DNA of 64,000 nt from Methanoculleus sp. UBA430 (GTDB taxonomy: Archaea > Halobacteriota > Methanomicrobia > Methanomicrobiales > Methanoculleaceae), in contig NZ_DAXW01000001.1 in assembly GCF_002506585.1 (NCBI RefSeq), forward strand, positions 148,874-212,873, given 5' to 3'. Below, in pieces: positions 8,977 to 17,103 of the stretch. Both the position numbers and the translations under genes were made by a program. Within the stretch, counting starts at the first letter, position 1, and each line of letters begins with the position of its first letter. The notes under the pieces are model-generated. The model searched no databases and had not been told where the DNA came from. It worked only from the letters and a program-made list of their open reading frames with translations.

Positions 8977-8987
8977 CGAATTTACAC

Positions 8988-9212
8988 CTATTTTGCAAAG
9001 ATTTTCTCGCCAACCTGCACCGAACAGCCACTGTAGCAGAGGACTACGGCATAGGGAGATGATATATTCCCAAAGATATCAACTACCTTCCCTACGGGTT
9101 TTAACCGGCGATCCACAGCCTCACCGTAGAGGCGTGGCAACTGTGCAGCATCACATCGCAAGATTAACAAGCGATTACCACAAACACTTACAGAACGTCC
9201 GATTAACCGCAA
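8988..9212 (-). CDS. gar1: H/ACA ribonucleoprotein subunit Gar1
   Basis: A 74-residue Gar1-like protein. In H/ACA particles, Gar1 binds Cbf5 and aids substrate turnover during pseudouridylation of rRNA. Recognised by the C-terminal half RRLKPVGKVVDIFGNISSPY and the closing VGEKIFAK, which form the conserved six-stranded barrel core. It has no Gly/Arg-rich tails, as is normal in archaea. The start is a TTG at 9212 supported by GAGG with 7-base spacing; there is no ATG in frame. It lies directly before tfb, a widely conserved archaeal gene pair, which strengthens the call despite its small size. Confidence 0.88.
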   Translation of the reverse strand: MRLIGRSVSVCGNRLLILRCDAAQLPRLYGEAVDRRLKPVGKVVDIFGNISSPYAVVLCYSGCSVQVGEKIFAK

Positions 9213-9255
9213 ACTGCAACCTCTAGGGGATACTATAGTTGGAAGTATTTAGTAA

Positions 9256-9268
9256 CATATATATATTG
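9256..9268 (-). promoter_or_regulatory. TATA box for gar1-tfb
   Basis: CATATATATATTG (plus-strand reading) lies 44-56 bases before the TTG start of gar1. A transcript starting about 26 bases downstream, near 9236, would have a leader of about 24 nt holding the GAGG ribosome binding site. The surrounding 80 bases (9213-9293) are clearly more AT-rich than the rest of the window and contain no gene. Confidence 0.6.
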
Positions 9269-9293
9269 ACCCCTGGAGTATAAAATCGTTTTG

Positions 9294-9959
9294 CTAAATT
9301 ATAAATACCCCATCTTCTTTCTGGAGAAGCCGTTTTATATCCGGGGAAAGAATCTCCCGGGATTCCGCCTCCGTCAGCCCTGCGCCGAGCGCAACAGTCC
9401 AACGCGCCTCCGTCGACATCAGATCGGACGGCACATGCGTATCGGAATCGACCGTGAGAGGACAACCGGCCTCCCGCGCCGTCCGCACCACATGGCCGTT
9501 GGTCCGGTTATGCCCCGCGCGGGAGGTGATCTCAAGTGCTATCCCATGCTCTGCGGCTGCGCGGGCATCCTCAATCGTTATGAGCCCGGGGTGGCCGAGG
9601 ACGTCCACGTACTCGCACGTGCAGGCAGCGCGGTTCGTCCCCGGGGCGACGGGCTCCATCACCGTCTCGCCGTGGACCACGACGATATCGGCACCGCGCC
9701 GTTTTGCATCGCGCGCAAGCGCCGGGATCAGGGAGGGCGGGACGTGGGTGAGCTCCACCCCGACAAGCAGTTCAACGCCGTAATATCGCGCCGAATCCCG
9801 GACTTCGGCGACCGCCTCAACCAGGTGCGCGAGGTTCGAGGCATCCGCGTGGTCGGTGATGGCGAGGGTATCGTAGCCGAGCACGGCAGCCCGGCGCACG
9901 AGTTCGGTCGGGAGGAGTTCACCGTCGGAGAAGATGGTGTGGGTGTGCAGGTCATACAT
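9294..9959 (-). CDS. PHP-domain phosphoesterase (histidinol-phosphatase-like)
   Basis: A 221-residue PHP-family metal-dependent hydrolase. The start MYDLHTHTIFSDGELLP carries the HxH metal ligands. Further metal-binding positions appear in AITDHADASNL, VGVELTHV, VLGHPGLI and DSDTHVP, which together make the usual tri-metal site. It probably removes a phosphate or cleaves a phosphodiester; the substrate is unknown, and histidinol phosphate is only one option. I chose the ATG at 9959 because the PHP fold begins there; upstream in-frame codons run into the SRP19 gene, whose stop is at 9965. Likely co-transcribed with srp19. Confidence 0.85.
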   Translation of the reverse strand: MYDLHTHTIFSDGELLPTELVRRAAVLGYDTLAITDHADASNLAHLVEAVAEVRDSARYYGVELLVGVELTHVPPSLIPALARDAKRRGADIVVVHGETVMEPVAPGTNRAACTCEYVDVLGHPGLITIEDARAAAEHGIALEITSRAGHNRTNGHVVRTAREAGCPLTVDSDTHVPSDLMSTEARWTVALGAGLTEAESREILSPDIKRLLQKEDGVFII

Positions 9960-9964
9960 CCCGG

Positions 9965-10237
9965 TCACTTCCGGCCGGAAAGACCACCGGCAACCTTCCG
10001 GATCAGGTCTTCCTTGCTCCCTTCCCACTCCGCCACGATCCGGCCCTCGCGCTCGGCCCACCGGGCGGGATGGTGGTGCTCCTCTACCCGGTGCGGGACC
10101 TTCATCTTCCGCAGGACCGCCTCGATGGCGGCGATATCCGCGGACTTTGCGCCGAGATTCTTCGCGACGCGGCGTCCCTCACGCCGCTTTAACGCGGTGT
10201 TGAAGTAACAGGGGTACAGGATGCGTTCTGCGCTCAT
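9965..10237 (-). CDS. srp19: Signal recognition particle protein SRP19
   Basis: A 90-residue SRP19 homologue, which binds 7S RNA and helps SRP54 assemble on the particle that targets proteins to the membrane. Diagnostic parts are RILYPCYFNTALKRREGRRV at the N-terminus, followed by the basic RNA-binding segment, and MKVPHRVEEHHHPARW in the middle. Length matches archaeal SRP19. It starts 54 bases from hypB in divergent orientation and is followed after 5 bases by the PHP gene. Confidence 0.93.
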   Translation of the reverse strand: MSAERILYPCYFNTALKRREGRRVAKNLGAKSADIAAIEAVLRKMKVPHRVEEHHHPARWAEREGRIVAEWEGSKEDLIRKVAGGLSGRK

Positions 10238-10261
10238 TGCCGTAGGGTTTGAGTGTTAACC

Positions 10262-10267
10262 TATAAA
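10262..10267 (+). promoter_or_regulatory. TATA box for hypB
   Basis: TATAAA within CCTATAAAC, centred about 27 bases before the ATG at 10292. This spacing implies a leaderless or nearly leaderless hypB mRNA and is the main reason to reject the upstream in-frame starts at 10253 and 10274. Confidence 0.5.
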
Positions 10268-10291
10268 CAGATCATGATCACATTACGTACC

Positions 10292-10939
10292 ATGCACCAT
10301 ATCGACGTCCATGTGGAGAAGGACATTTACGACGTCAACAACCGCATAGCAGACGCCAACGCGGACCACCTCAAGGCTCATGGCATCCGGGCGTTCGACC
10401 TCCTCGGCGCTATCGGGTCCGGAAAGACCGCCCTGATCGAGCGGCTCGCACCAAGGATCAGGGAGCGGGGGCTTCGCGCCGGCGCCATCGCCGGGGACGT
10501 CTACGGCGACGACGACTTCCAGCGGATCGTCGCTGCAGGGGTTCCGGCCTACAATGCGAACACCGGGAAGGAATGCCACCTCGACGCCCACCTCGTCGAG
10601 CACGCCATCGAGCACCTGCCGCTCGACGAGATCGACGTTCTCTTCATCGAGAACGTCGGCAACATGGTCTGCCCGACCGACTTCCGGCTGGGCGCCGAGA
10701 AGCGGATCGTCATCGTCAGTTCCACCGAAGGAGACGACGTGGTGAACAAGCACCCGATGATGTTTCGCGGCAGCACCATCGGCGTCATTAACAAGATCGA
10801 TCTCGCCGGGTTCGTCGGTGCCGACCTCGACAGGATGGAGCGGGATATGCACCGCTACAACCCGGAGATGCAGGTCTTTAAGACGAACATGAAGACCGGT
10901 GAGGGGCTCGAGGCACTGCTCGATGCGATCCTCGCGTGA
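10292..10939 (+). CDS. hypB: Hydrogenase nickel incorporation GTPase HypB
   Basis: A 215-residue GTPase that delivers nickel, with HypA, to [NiFe]-hydrogenases in the cytoplasm. It has a P-loop GAIGSGKTALIERL near residue 40, the metal-binding Cys-His of NTGKECHLDAHLVEHA near 95, Walker B-type IENVGN, and the guanine-specificity motif INKIDLAGFVG near 165. The His-rich nickel-storage N-terminus seen in some bacteria is absent, as is usual in methanogens. No hydrogenase genes are nearby, so it acts in trans. The next gene, rps8e, has its own promoter region. Confidence 0.93.
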   Translation: MHHIDVHVEKDIYDVNNRIADANADHLKAHGIRAFDLLGAIGSGKTALIERLAPRIRERGLRAGAIAGDVYGDDDFQRIVAAGVPAYNANTGKECHLDAHLVEHAIEHLPLDEIDVLFIENVGNMVCPTDFRLGAEKRIVIVSSTEGDDVVNKHPMMFRGSTIGVINKIDLAGFVGADLDRMERDMHRYNPEMQVFKTNMKTGEGLEALLDAILA

Positions 10940-11044
10940 TCAGCAGGGTTAAATATCCCGGTCTCGAATAGTTATAGCACTTTAACGAGAGATTGCTATC
11001 CCCTGGGATATCGCGTCCTCTACAGAGTATATTACGGTGGTCAC

Positions 11045-11422
11045 ATGCAGTGGCAAGGAAGATCAGTACGGAAGCCGTCGGGTGGGCGCTACCACACCTC
11101 CCGGGGCAAGATGCGGTCGGAGATCGGAAGAGCTCCGGCAGAGACGCACATCGGTGAAGAACGTAAGAAAGTTGTCCGCTCCTACGGGGGCAACCTGAAG
11201 GTCCGGGCACTCCGGCTCGACTACGCGACGGTCGCAGACCCTGCGAAGGGCACGACCCAGAAAGTAAAGATCGAGACGGTCGAGGCGAACAGCGCGAACC
11301 CCAACTACGTCCGGCGGAACCTCCTGACCAAGGGCGCCATCATCAGGACCGAGATGGGCCGCGCGCGCATCGTCAGCAGACCCGGCCAGGACGGCGTCGT
11401 CAACGCTGTCCTGATCGCATAA
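11045..11422 (+). CDS. rps8e: 30S ribosomal protein S8e
   Basis: A 125-residue archaeal/eukaryal-type small-subunit protein. The N-terminus MQWQGRSVRKPSGGRYHTSR is a near-invariant S8e signature that contacts rRNA. The rest shows the family core with PNYVRRNLLTKGAIIRTEMG and a C-terminal VVNAVL strand. The ATG at 11045 follows AT-rich promoter sequence (TTAAATATCC near 10949 and GTTATAGC near 10971). A run of seven T at 11428-11434 just after the stop is a likely intrinsic archaeal terminator. Confidence 0.97.
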   Translation: MQWQGRSVRKPSGGRYHTSRGKMRSEIGRAPAETHIGEERKKVVRSYGGNLKVRALRLDYATVADPAKGTTQKVKIETVEANSANPNYVRRNLLTKGAIIRTEMGRARIVSRPGQDGVVNAVLIA

Positions 11423-11427
11423 TACTC

Positions 11428-11434
11428 TTTTTTT
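11428..11434 (+). terminator. T-run terminator after rps8e
   Basis: Seven consecutive T begin 6 bases after the rps8e stop codon, the usual signal for archaeal intrinsic termination. The last T is also the first base of the convergent DsrE pseudogene's stop codon. Confidence 0.55.
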
Positions 11435-11765
11435 CACGGCTTGAGGTAACACCAGCCTTCGGCCTGCCTGACAATCAGCTCCACGATCGCGGACGGGACG
11501 GTCCCGATGTACCCGGGAAAATCGCTGCGCGGGATGTTCCGGGAGTGGAGGGTATTCTCACAGACCACGAACCGGACACCGCTCTCCGCGAACTCTTCCA
11601 GGAGCGCCGTATGAGAGGTGCCGGTGCGGAGCCCCTCCACCCCGCCGGCATGGGTGACCACCTCGACCTCGACACCCTCAAGGTCGCCGATGAGGTTCTG
11701 TACATTCTCTCAGACAAGAGGCACCTTCTCGTGCTCGTCGAGACGACGACCTTCGGCGGCGTCAT
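11434..11765 (-). pseudogene. DsrE-family protein gene, broken by a frameshift and an in-frame stop
   Basis: The region encodes a recognisable DsrE-fold small protein of about 110 residues. The frame after 11709 reads ENVQNLIGDLEGVEVEVVTHAGG to the stop at 11434. Upstream, an ATG at 11765 overlaps the stop of the 5'-nucleotidase gene (ATGA), as in a coupled operon, and begins MTPPKVVV. The reading then must shift by one base near 11740-11742 to continue as LDEHEKVPLV, and a TGA at 11710-11712 interrupts it again before ENVQNL. Two independent lesions suggest a real pseudogene rather than one sequencing error. Intact relatives are thought to be sulfur-relay or unknown-function cytosolic proteins. 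Confidence 0.65.
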
Positions 11766-13201
11766 ATCGCCATCACGCTCCCGCGAAGTTCTGCGCTCGC
11801 GGGGCCACGTGAGAGGTAACGTTCGAGCGCCTCGATTGCCCGGATATCAAGGTTCTCCCGGTTCTTCCCGTACTTCGCCGGCACGCCCTGCCCGGTGACA
11901 AACGCAGCCCGGTAGACGGCGTCCGGGTCGAGCCTCCGACCGCCCGCAAAGAACTCCTGGATCCGGAGACCGGGTGGGTTCTCAAGCTTGCAGTAGAGTT
12001 TGACCCCCATACACCGCTTCACGTACCCCCCCATCTGCTGGTAGGGATCGCGCGCAAAGGTCCGCTCCAGGTTCTCCTCCATCATCGCCCGGAGTTCCTG
12101 TCCCGTGACCTCGACCGTCGAGACCGGGGGATTGACCGGGATGATGTTCCAGAGATCGTTTGCCGTCACCGGGCCCGGCGGCACCGGGGCACCGTAACGC
12201 CAGCCGTTCGAGAAGGCCATCTGGGTGCCCGTGGCGTCACAGATCGCCTGCAGGAGGAGGTTGTCCATCGTGGCTTCAAGGACCGAATTCCGGTTGAGGG
12301 CGGTCCGGGTCTCCCCGACGACCCGCGAGAGACGCTCGCGGTGCGGGTCCACGGCTCCCGCGACCAGGTCGACGACTTCCGGATCAGGCCGGATCTCCTC
12401 CCCGACGATGATCAGTTCGTGGGAGTAACGCTTCACCCGCCGGTTCTCGACCGTCAGATCGAGCCGGCCGAGGAAAGAGCCGTGGCAGCCGGACTGGATG
12501 AGGATCGTGTCGTTGACGACCGCGGGCTCGAAGAGGCGGTTGTGGGTGTGCCCGGAGAGGAGGACGTCAATCCCGTCCACTTCCCCGGCAAGTTTCACCT
12601 CCTGCGGGAAACCGAGGTGAGAGACCACCACGACGAGGTCCACCCCTTCCTCGTCGCGAAGATGAGCGATCTGCCCCGGGAGTTCCTCATTCCCCAGGGT
12701 GAAGTGGATTCCTTTCGAGAAGGACTCCGGCATCACCTTGTCGACGATGGTGGCGGCGATCCCGATGACGCCCACCGCGAGGCCATCGGTCTCGCAGACC
12801 GTATACGGCGGGAAGACGAGGTCGCCGGTCGCATCGTCGTAGCAGTTGACGGCGAGCATCGGGTAGTCGAGGGCGCGGGTAATCCTCCTGAACTGCTCCG
12901 GGCCGTAGGCGAACTCCCAGTGGGCGGTCATGGCATCGAGGCGGAGGGCGTTCAGCACCGGGACGAGCGCCTCGCCCTTCGACCGAACGGCAGGGTAGGT
13001 CCCGTGAATGGTGTCGCCGCAGTCAAACGCGAACACCTGCTCCCGCCGCGCATCGCGGATCTCCTCGAAGAGTGCGGCTATCCGGGCATAGCCGCCCGCC
13101 ATCCGGTACTCCGGCAGGCCCGCGGCATAGAAGAGTTCCGGGTGCAGATCCAGATACCCGTGTGAGTCGTTCATCTGCAGGAGGGTAAGGTGGTCCGTCA
13201 T
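11762..13201 (-). CDS. Metallophosphatase / 5'-nucleotidase family protein
   Basis: A 479-residue two-domain protein of the UshA/CpdB type. The N-terminal calcineurin-like domain carries LQMNDSHGYLD, FDCGDTIHGTY, NCYDD, VVSHLGF and LLSGHTHNRLF, giving the two-metal site. The C-terminal domain (about 290-479) includes NGWRYG, the adenine/nucleoside-binding region of 5'-nucleotidases. No signal peptide is visible, so this form is probably cytoplasmic, unlike periplasmic UshA. The ATG at 13201 begins MTDHLTLLQMNDSHG; an upstream start at 13255 would add an unlikely 18 residues. It overlaps the following broken DsrE gene by 4 bp. Confidence 0.88.
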   Translation of the reverse strand: MTDHLTLLQMNDSHGYLDLHPELFYAAGLPEYRMAGGYARIAALFEEIRDARREQVFAFDCGDTIHGTYPAVRSKGEALVPVLNALRLDAMTAHWEFAYGPEQFRRITRALDYPMLAVNCYDDATGDLVFPPYTVCETDGLAVGVIGIAATIVDKVMPESFSKGIHFTLGNEELPGQIAHLRDEEGVDLVVVVSHLGFPQEVKLAGEVDGIDVLLSGHTHNRLFEPAVVNDTILIQSGCHGSFLGRLDLTVENRRVKRYSHELIIVGEEIRPDPEVVDLVAGAVDPHRERLSRVVGETRTALNRNSVLEATMDNLLLQAICDATGTQMAFSNGWRYGAPVPPGPVTANDLWNIIPVNPPVSTVEVTGQELRAMMEENLERTFARDPYQQMGGYVKRCMGVKLYCKLENPPGLRIQEFFAGGRRLDPDAVYRAAFVTGQGVPAKYGKNRENLDIRAIEALERYLSRGPASAELRGSVMAI

Positions 13202-13290
13202 ACGGATGCAGGGGGCGGGAGTATGCCAAAAACCTTTGTGCCGCGACGGGATCATATCCTTTTTACGTTCCGCAGACCTCAGTTCTAGTG

Positions 13291-13713
13291 ATGCGCAGGA
13301 TATATCATCGCTTTCCCCAGTCCATCGACCTCGATTTCGAGCTCGTCCGGCCGTTCCAGGACGTCCTCGCCTGTATAGCCCGGATGCACGACACTCATAC
13401 GACCGTGCGGGGAGTTGACGGTCTCGTCAAGGAACGGATCCTCTTCCAGGTCGCGGACGGGCGGACGCAGTTCCTGGACCTCGACGCCCTCAAACCGTTC
13501 TCCGAGAAGGTCAGCGAGACGGCAGACTTCCGGGTCGATCTGCAGAGAACGCTTCTTACGCCTGAAAAAAGGCTGCCGGTCTCGGAGAATGTCTTTTTCC
13601 TCCGTATCGTCGACAGGGGTCCGGTGACGGAATGTTACGTGGCCAAGGACGGCCGCCTCGGCGACCTGGATGCGATGGACCTGCGACGACTTCTCAAGGG
13701 TGCCTGCGAGTGA
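13291..13713 (+). CDS. Conserved-looking hypothetical protein, coupled to DUF2240 gene
   Basis: A 140-residue soluble protein with no motif I can name. The sequence alternates strands and helices, is rich in charged residues, and has no Cys pairs or membrane segment. The start is the ATG at 13291 (GTG at 13288 directly before). A T-rich, TATA-like stretch lies about 30 bases upstream. Its TGA overlaps the GTG start of the DUF2240 gene by 4 bp, so the two are translationally coupled and probably act together. Good coding character and the coupling make it a real gene. Confidence 0.7.
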   Translation: MRRIYHRFPQSIDLDFELVRPFQDVLACIARMHDTHTTVRGVDGLVKERILFQVADGRTQFLDLDALKPFSEKVSETADFRVDLQRTLLTPEKRLPVSENVFFLRIVDRGPVTECYVAKDGRLGDLDAMDLRRLLKGACE

Positions 13714-14174
13714 GCGTCAGGATTGCGGTTGCTGCACCGTTCAAGCACATGCGCAAAGAGCGGCTTCAGCGAAGCGAGTTCGTCTTCTATATCGCCATCG
13801 ACCGGAAGTGGATGAACAAGGAGCAGGCGAACCAGCTCCTGGAGCGGGCGACGGCGGAGGGGCTCGTCGAGGTGGACGGGGGGACCATCCGGCCGCTCTT
13901 CGATGTCGCGGAGGTCTCGATACCGCTCGGGTTCAAGCCCACCTCCGAGGTTCTCGCTGCCGAGAGCCCCTACGAGGACCTGATCGGGCGGGTCGCCGCC
14001 ACGACGGGAAAGCCGCCGCAGGAGGTCTTCGCGGAGCTCCACCGGGTCGTGGCCGACCACTTCGACGGCAACCTCCGGGCGGAGGCGGCGGCGGTCATCC
14101 TCGCGAAGAAGTATGGGGTGGCATTCGAGGACAAACTGCCCGCCCTGGAGAAGTCGGTTGCAAAGTTGAGGTAG
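13710..14174 (+). CDS. DUF2240 family protein
   Basis: A 154-residue archaeal protein of unknown function. The N-terminus RIAVAAPFKHMRKERLQRSEFVF and the following helix WMNKEQANQLLERATAEGLVEV match the DUF2240 family of euryarchaea. The second half (about 85-154) looks like a three-helix domain ending KYGVAFEDKLPALE, reminiscent of a winged-helix or UBA-like fold. The start is the GTG overlapping the previous stop (GTGA); the family N-terminus begins exactly there. The fold suggests nucleic acid or protein contact, but this is inference. Confidence 0.8.
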   Translation: MSVRIAVAAPFKHMRKERLQRSEFVFYIAIDRKWMNKEQANQLLERATAEGLVEVDGGTIRPLFDVAEVSIPLGFKPTSEVLAAESPYEDLIGRVAATTGKPPQEVFAELHRVVADHFDGNLRAEAAAVILAKKYGVAFEDKLPALEKSVAKLR

Positions 14175-14361
14175 GTGCCGGACGGATGGCGTCCGGGCTC
14201 CTGGCGCCATCCGCGCCCCCACTACGGGGCGATGTACCGGTTGCCCGCGGTTATTCGCAAGGAGCGGGGAAAGGATTCGCGCACCGTGGGTACGGGATGC
14301 GGCAACCCGGGAGAGAGTCTCCACTCCGGGGACAGAACAATTCTAAAAAAAGAGGCGCTGA

Positions 14362-14760
14362 TTATTCAGCCGCCGCCTCGGGCTGGCTGAAGTATTCGGC
14401 TAATGGTTTTGCGCCGCTCTGCTTTACGGCGGCATTGATCTGGACGAAGTCGGTGCTGATCTCGTTTCCACGCACCGACTTCCTGCGGCGCTCCCCGTCC
14501 ATAACCGGGTGGAACCCGACACCCTTGGAGAGGAGGAGTCTTCTCCGTGCCGGCCCGGGAAGGTCGCGGCGCGCGGGAATGCCGGTCTTGTCTGTGCCGC
14601 CGGTGATCTGGATCATGTAGCCTGCAAGGCCGAAGATGCCCCCGTCGATCTCGTCACCGATGCGCTTGCCGATGAGTGCTCCTGCTGCGGGGCCGGTCGC
14701 ATCGATCTTGTATGCATGCCCGGTCTCCGGGTCTGATAGGATAATTTTGAAATCTGCCAT
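14362..14760 (-). CDS. rps6e: 30S ribosomal protein S6e
   Basis: A 132-residue archaeal S6e. Family hallmarks are FKIILSDPETGHAYKID, the loop GKRIGDEIDG, GYMIQITGGTDKTGIPARRDLPGPARRRLLLSKGVGF (read from about 50 to 85) and RRRKSVRGNEIS. The start is preceded by AAGGAG with 9-base spacing. Upstream, an AT-rich promoter holds an inverted repeat GAATAT/ATATTC at 14798-14816 around a TATA-like core. This could permit autoregulation, but it may only be base composition. S6e lies downstream of IF-2 on the same strand. Confidence 0.95.
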   Translation of the reverse strand: MADFKIILSDPETGHAYKIDATGPAAGALIGKRIGDEIDGGIFGLAGYMIQITGGTDKTGIPARRDLPGPARRRLLLSKGVGFHPVMDGERRRKSVRGNEISTDFVQINAAVKQSGAKPLAEYFSQPEAAAE

Positions 14761-14880
14761 TGTTTTCGACTCCTTCGAAAGTACCTATACAATTTGAGAA
14801 TATGATATTAATATTCTACCTTCACGAGGTTGATCGGAGATCCCGGCCGGGGGAGGGGGGCCGCATGGGGGCGGAGCGGT

Positions 14881-16662
14881 TCACTTCCCCCAGAAGGGAT
14901 CTTCCCGGCGCCTGAGGATGGTGAACTCTTCGAGTGTCTCCCGCAGGCTCGAGCTTAAGTGGTCGAGCATCTCCCGCTCGATGATCTTGACGTGCCGCTC
15001 GGGTATGTCCACGTAGAGGTCGTCATCGACGTTGATCTGGCGGCCGACGGTAGGGCCCTCGATCGAGATCGCGACCTCTTTGCCCGCCTCCGCTTCCTGG
15101 ACCGTCTCGTTCTTCGCCTGGATCTGCTTGATGCGGCCCACTTTTTTGCCGTTCGGGAGGGCCAGGTCGACACCGCTCTGGAGTTTCCCGCCAAGGACCC
15201 GGACGCCGACCACCGCGGGGTTGCTCTGCCGGAAGACGCAGTTCGGGAGGATCCGGATCTTGGCGGGCATCACCAGTTTCTCGAACTGCTGCCGCTCGAG
15301 TTCCTGCTTCTTTTCCTCGCGCCACTCGATGTAGTCGTCGATGAGCTGGTAGATGACCCCGCCCTCGAATACGTGGACATGGGACATCAAGGCGTCCTCC
15401 AGGGTGTCGACCGCGTCCGGCAGGACCGGGGTGTTGAAGGCGATGATCGCACTGTAGAGAGGGTCTTTGATCGTTCCCGCCTCGATGACGTCGTGGCGGG
15501 TGACCGGCCCGACGGTGGCCCGCATCACCTGGATCTGGTGGCTTTCGAGTTCTTTTGAGAGCGCTTCGAGAGCGCCGATGGTATCCGCCCGGATGATGAC
15601 CCCGACATCGGCGAGGTTCACCTGGATGTCCTGGACCTCGTGCCGGACCATCTCGATCATCTCGTCCCGATTGGCCCCCCGGATGGCCCGGAGGGGGGAA
15701 CCCGCGATGACGCCGTCGAGTTTCGGGGCGGCGACCTTGATCCCGGCGGCGGCGGTGATCGACTTGACCCGCTCGAACCGCTCCTCGATCAGGATCTCCT
15801 TCATCGGCCGGGGCTGTAGGAGGGAACGCACCTTCGTCTCGATGATCTGGTCGTTGCCCGCGACGACGATCTCGTCCCCGACCTTGAGAGTGCCGTCGTA
15901 GAGGATGACGTCGAGCGTCATCCCGAGTCCCCGCTCCTCTTTCACCTCAAGGACGGTGCCGGCACCGGGGCCGTCGGCGCTGACCCTGAGGCTCTCGGTC
16001 ATGTAACGCTGGGCAAGCCCGATCAGTACCATAAGGATGTCGGGGATGCCTTCGCCGGTGAGAGCGCTTGTGGGGACGATGCAGATGTTCCGTGCAAAGT
16101 CCGAGACCCGGTCGAACCGTTCGGAGTTGAACCCGAGATCGGAGAGTTTCCCGACGAGTTCGTAGACCTTCGTCTCGAGTGTGCCCTGGACACGCTCGTT
16201 CTGCTGCGCAAACGTCTTCATGAACGGCTGGCCCCCCTGGACACGCCAGCCGTGGATGCGGTCGACTTTGTTCGCCGCGATGACGAACGGTGTCTTGTAG
16301 TTGCGCAGGATCTGGAGGGCTTCGATCGTCTGAGGACGGAAGCCCTCGTTGATGTCCACGACGACGATCGCCATGTCGGCGAGCGCCCCGCCGCGCGCAC
16401 GGAGGGTGGTGAAGGCATGGTGCCCGGGGGTATCGATGAAGAGGAGGCCGGGGACGTTGACGCTGACCTTGCTTAAGGCTCCGCCCATGCGGGTGATCGC
16501 ATCGATGGGGACGAGCGTGGCGCCGATGTGCTGCGTGATCGCGCCCTCTTCGGTCGATACCACGGACGAGCCCCGGATCCTGTCCAGGAGCGACGTCTTG
16601 CCGTGGTCTACGTGGCCCATCACGCAGACAATGGGGGTCCTGATCGTTGGTTGCTTTGCCAT
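14881..16662 (-). CDS. infB: Translation initiation factor IF-2 (archaeal aIF5B)
   Basis: A 593-residue GTPase that promotes subunit joining and initiator tRNA placement. The GTPase domain has GHVDHGKTSLLDRIRG (G1), IGATLVP (G2), FIDTPGHHAF (G3) and AANKVDRI (G4). It is followed by domain II, a Rossmann-like domain III (about 335-440) and the C-terminal domain IV. The long acidic N-terminus of bacterial and eukaryal forms is missing, as expected for archaea. I chose the ATG at 16662 (MAKQPTIRTPIV); GGTGATT lies 4-10 bases upstream. No intein is inserted, though this gene carries one in some archaea. Confidence 0.97.
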   Translation of the reverse strand: MAKQPTIRTPIVCVMGHVDHGKTSLLDRIRGSSVVSTEEGAITQHIGATLVPIDAITRMGGALSKVSVNVPGLLFIDTPGHHAFTTLRARGGALADMAIVVVDINEGFRPQTIEALQILRNYKTPFVIAANKVDRIHGWRVQGGQPFMKTFAQQNERVQGTLETKVYELVGKLSDLGFNSERFDRVSDFARNICIVPTSALTGEGIPDILMVLIGLAQRYMTESLRVSADGPGAGTVLEVKEERGLGMTLDVILYDGTLKVGDEIVVAGNDQIIETKVRSLLQPRPMKEILIEERFERVKSITAAAGIKVAAPKLDGVIAGSPLRAIRGANRDEMIEMVRHEVQDIQVNLADVGVIIRADTIGALEALSKELESHQIQVMRATVGPVTRHDVIEAGTIKDPLYSAIIAFNTPVLPDAVDTLEDALMSHVHVFEGGVIYQLIDDYIEWREEKKQELERQQFEKLVMPAKIRILPNCVFRQSNPAVVGVRVLGGKLQSGVDLALPNGKKVGRIKQIQAKNETVQEAEAGKEVAISIEGPTVGRQINVDDDLYVDIPERHVKIIEREMLDHLSSSLRETLEEFTILRRREDPFWGK

Positions 16663-16844
16663 AATAATCACCTTCCGGTATATGAAGTCTGGACGAATAA
16701 ACCCAAAAAAACAGGAATATTGGCCATTTTTTCCTAATCACGCCAGAGTCTGGGCGATTCCCCTACCCCCGGGGCTTCGCTCGGCGCCCGGAACACTGGT
16801 ACGTTATAGAACATGGAGTCTATTAATAATTCACCTCATCGCTC

Positions 16845-16988
16845 GAAGATCTTCAGTCTTCTCATGCTCCGAACGTTCGCACCCAAGGGTGCTCAAACTC
16901 CGGTTCAAACAAACCGTCGCACTTCGCACCCAGGGGTGCTCAAACTCCTGCCCCGAAGCCTGATGGCTTCTCAAGCTCCGGACGTTCG
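16845..16988. repeat. Array of four hairpin-plus-TCAARCTCC repeats
   Basis: In the gap between infB and tRNA-His lie four units, each a short hairpin followed by a near-constant tail. Hairpins are GAAGA...TCTTC at 16845-16861, GCACCCAAGGGTGC at 16879-16892, GCACCCAGGGGTGC at 16926-16939 and GAAGCC...GGCTTC at 16955-16970. Each is followed by TCATGCTCC, TCAAACTCC, TCAAACTCC or TCAAGCTCC. Units 1 and 4 end in ACGTTCG. The stems differ in sequence but keep pairing. Spacing is irregular (34, 47 and 29), so it is not a CRISPR array. The rest of 16663-17103 holds the infB promoter (T-rich, 16680-16740) and nothing else I can name. Confidence 0.7.
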
Positions 16989-17103
16989 GTCCATCGCACC
17001 CTGCGACCGGTCGTGTGTCCGTGACCCCCGGAACAGCGTGTGATGCAGGCACAGTGAAGAGATACCTTAATCAAATCCGACTACCAACTATAATGAGTAC
17101 CTT

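Noticed and set aside
11710..11712. TGA in the DsrE frame read as selenocysteine
   Set aside because: A separate frameshift also breaks the gene, no SECIS-like hairpin was seen, and homologues are expected to have Leu here.
16845..16988. CRISPR array
   Set aside because: Units are irregularly spaced (29-47 bases), the palindromic part varies, and there are no unique spacers of constant length or cas genes.
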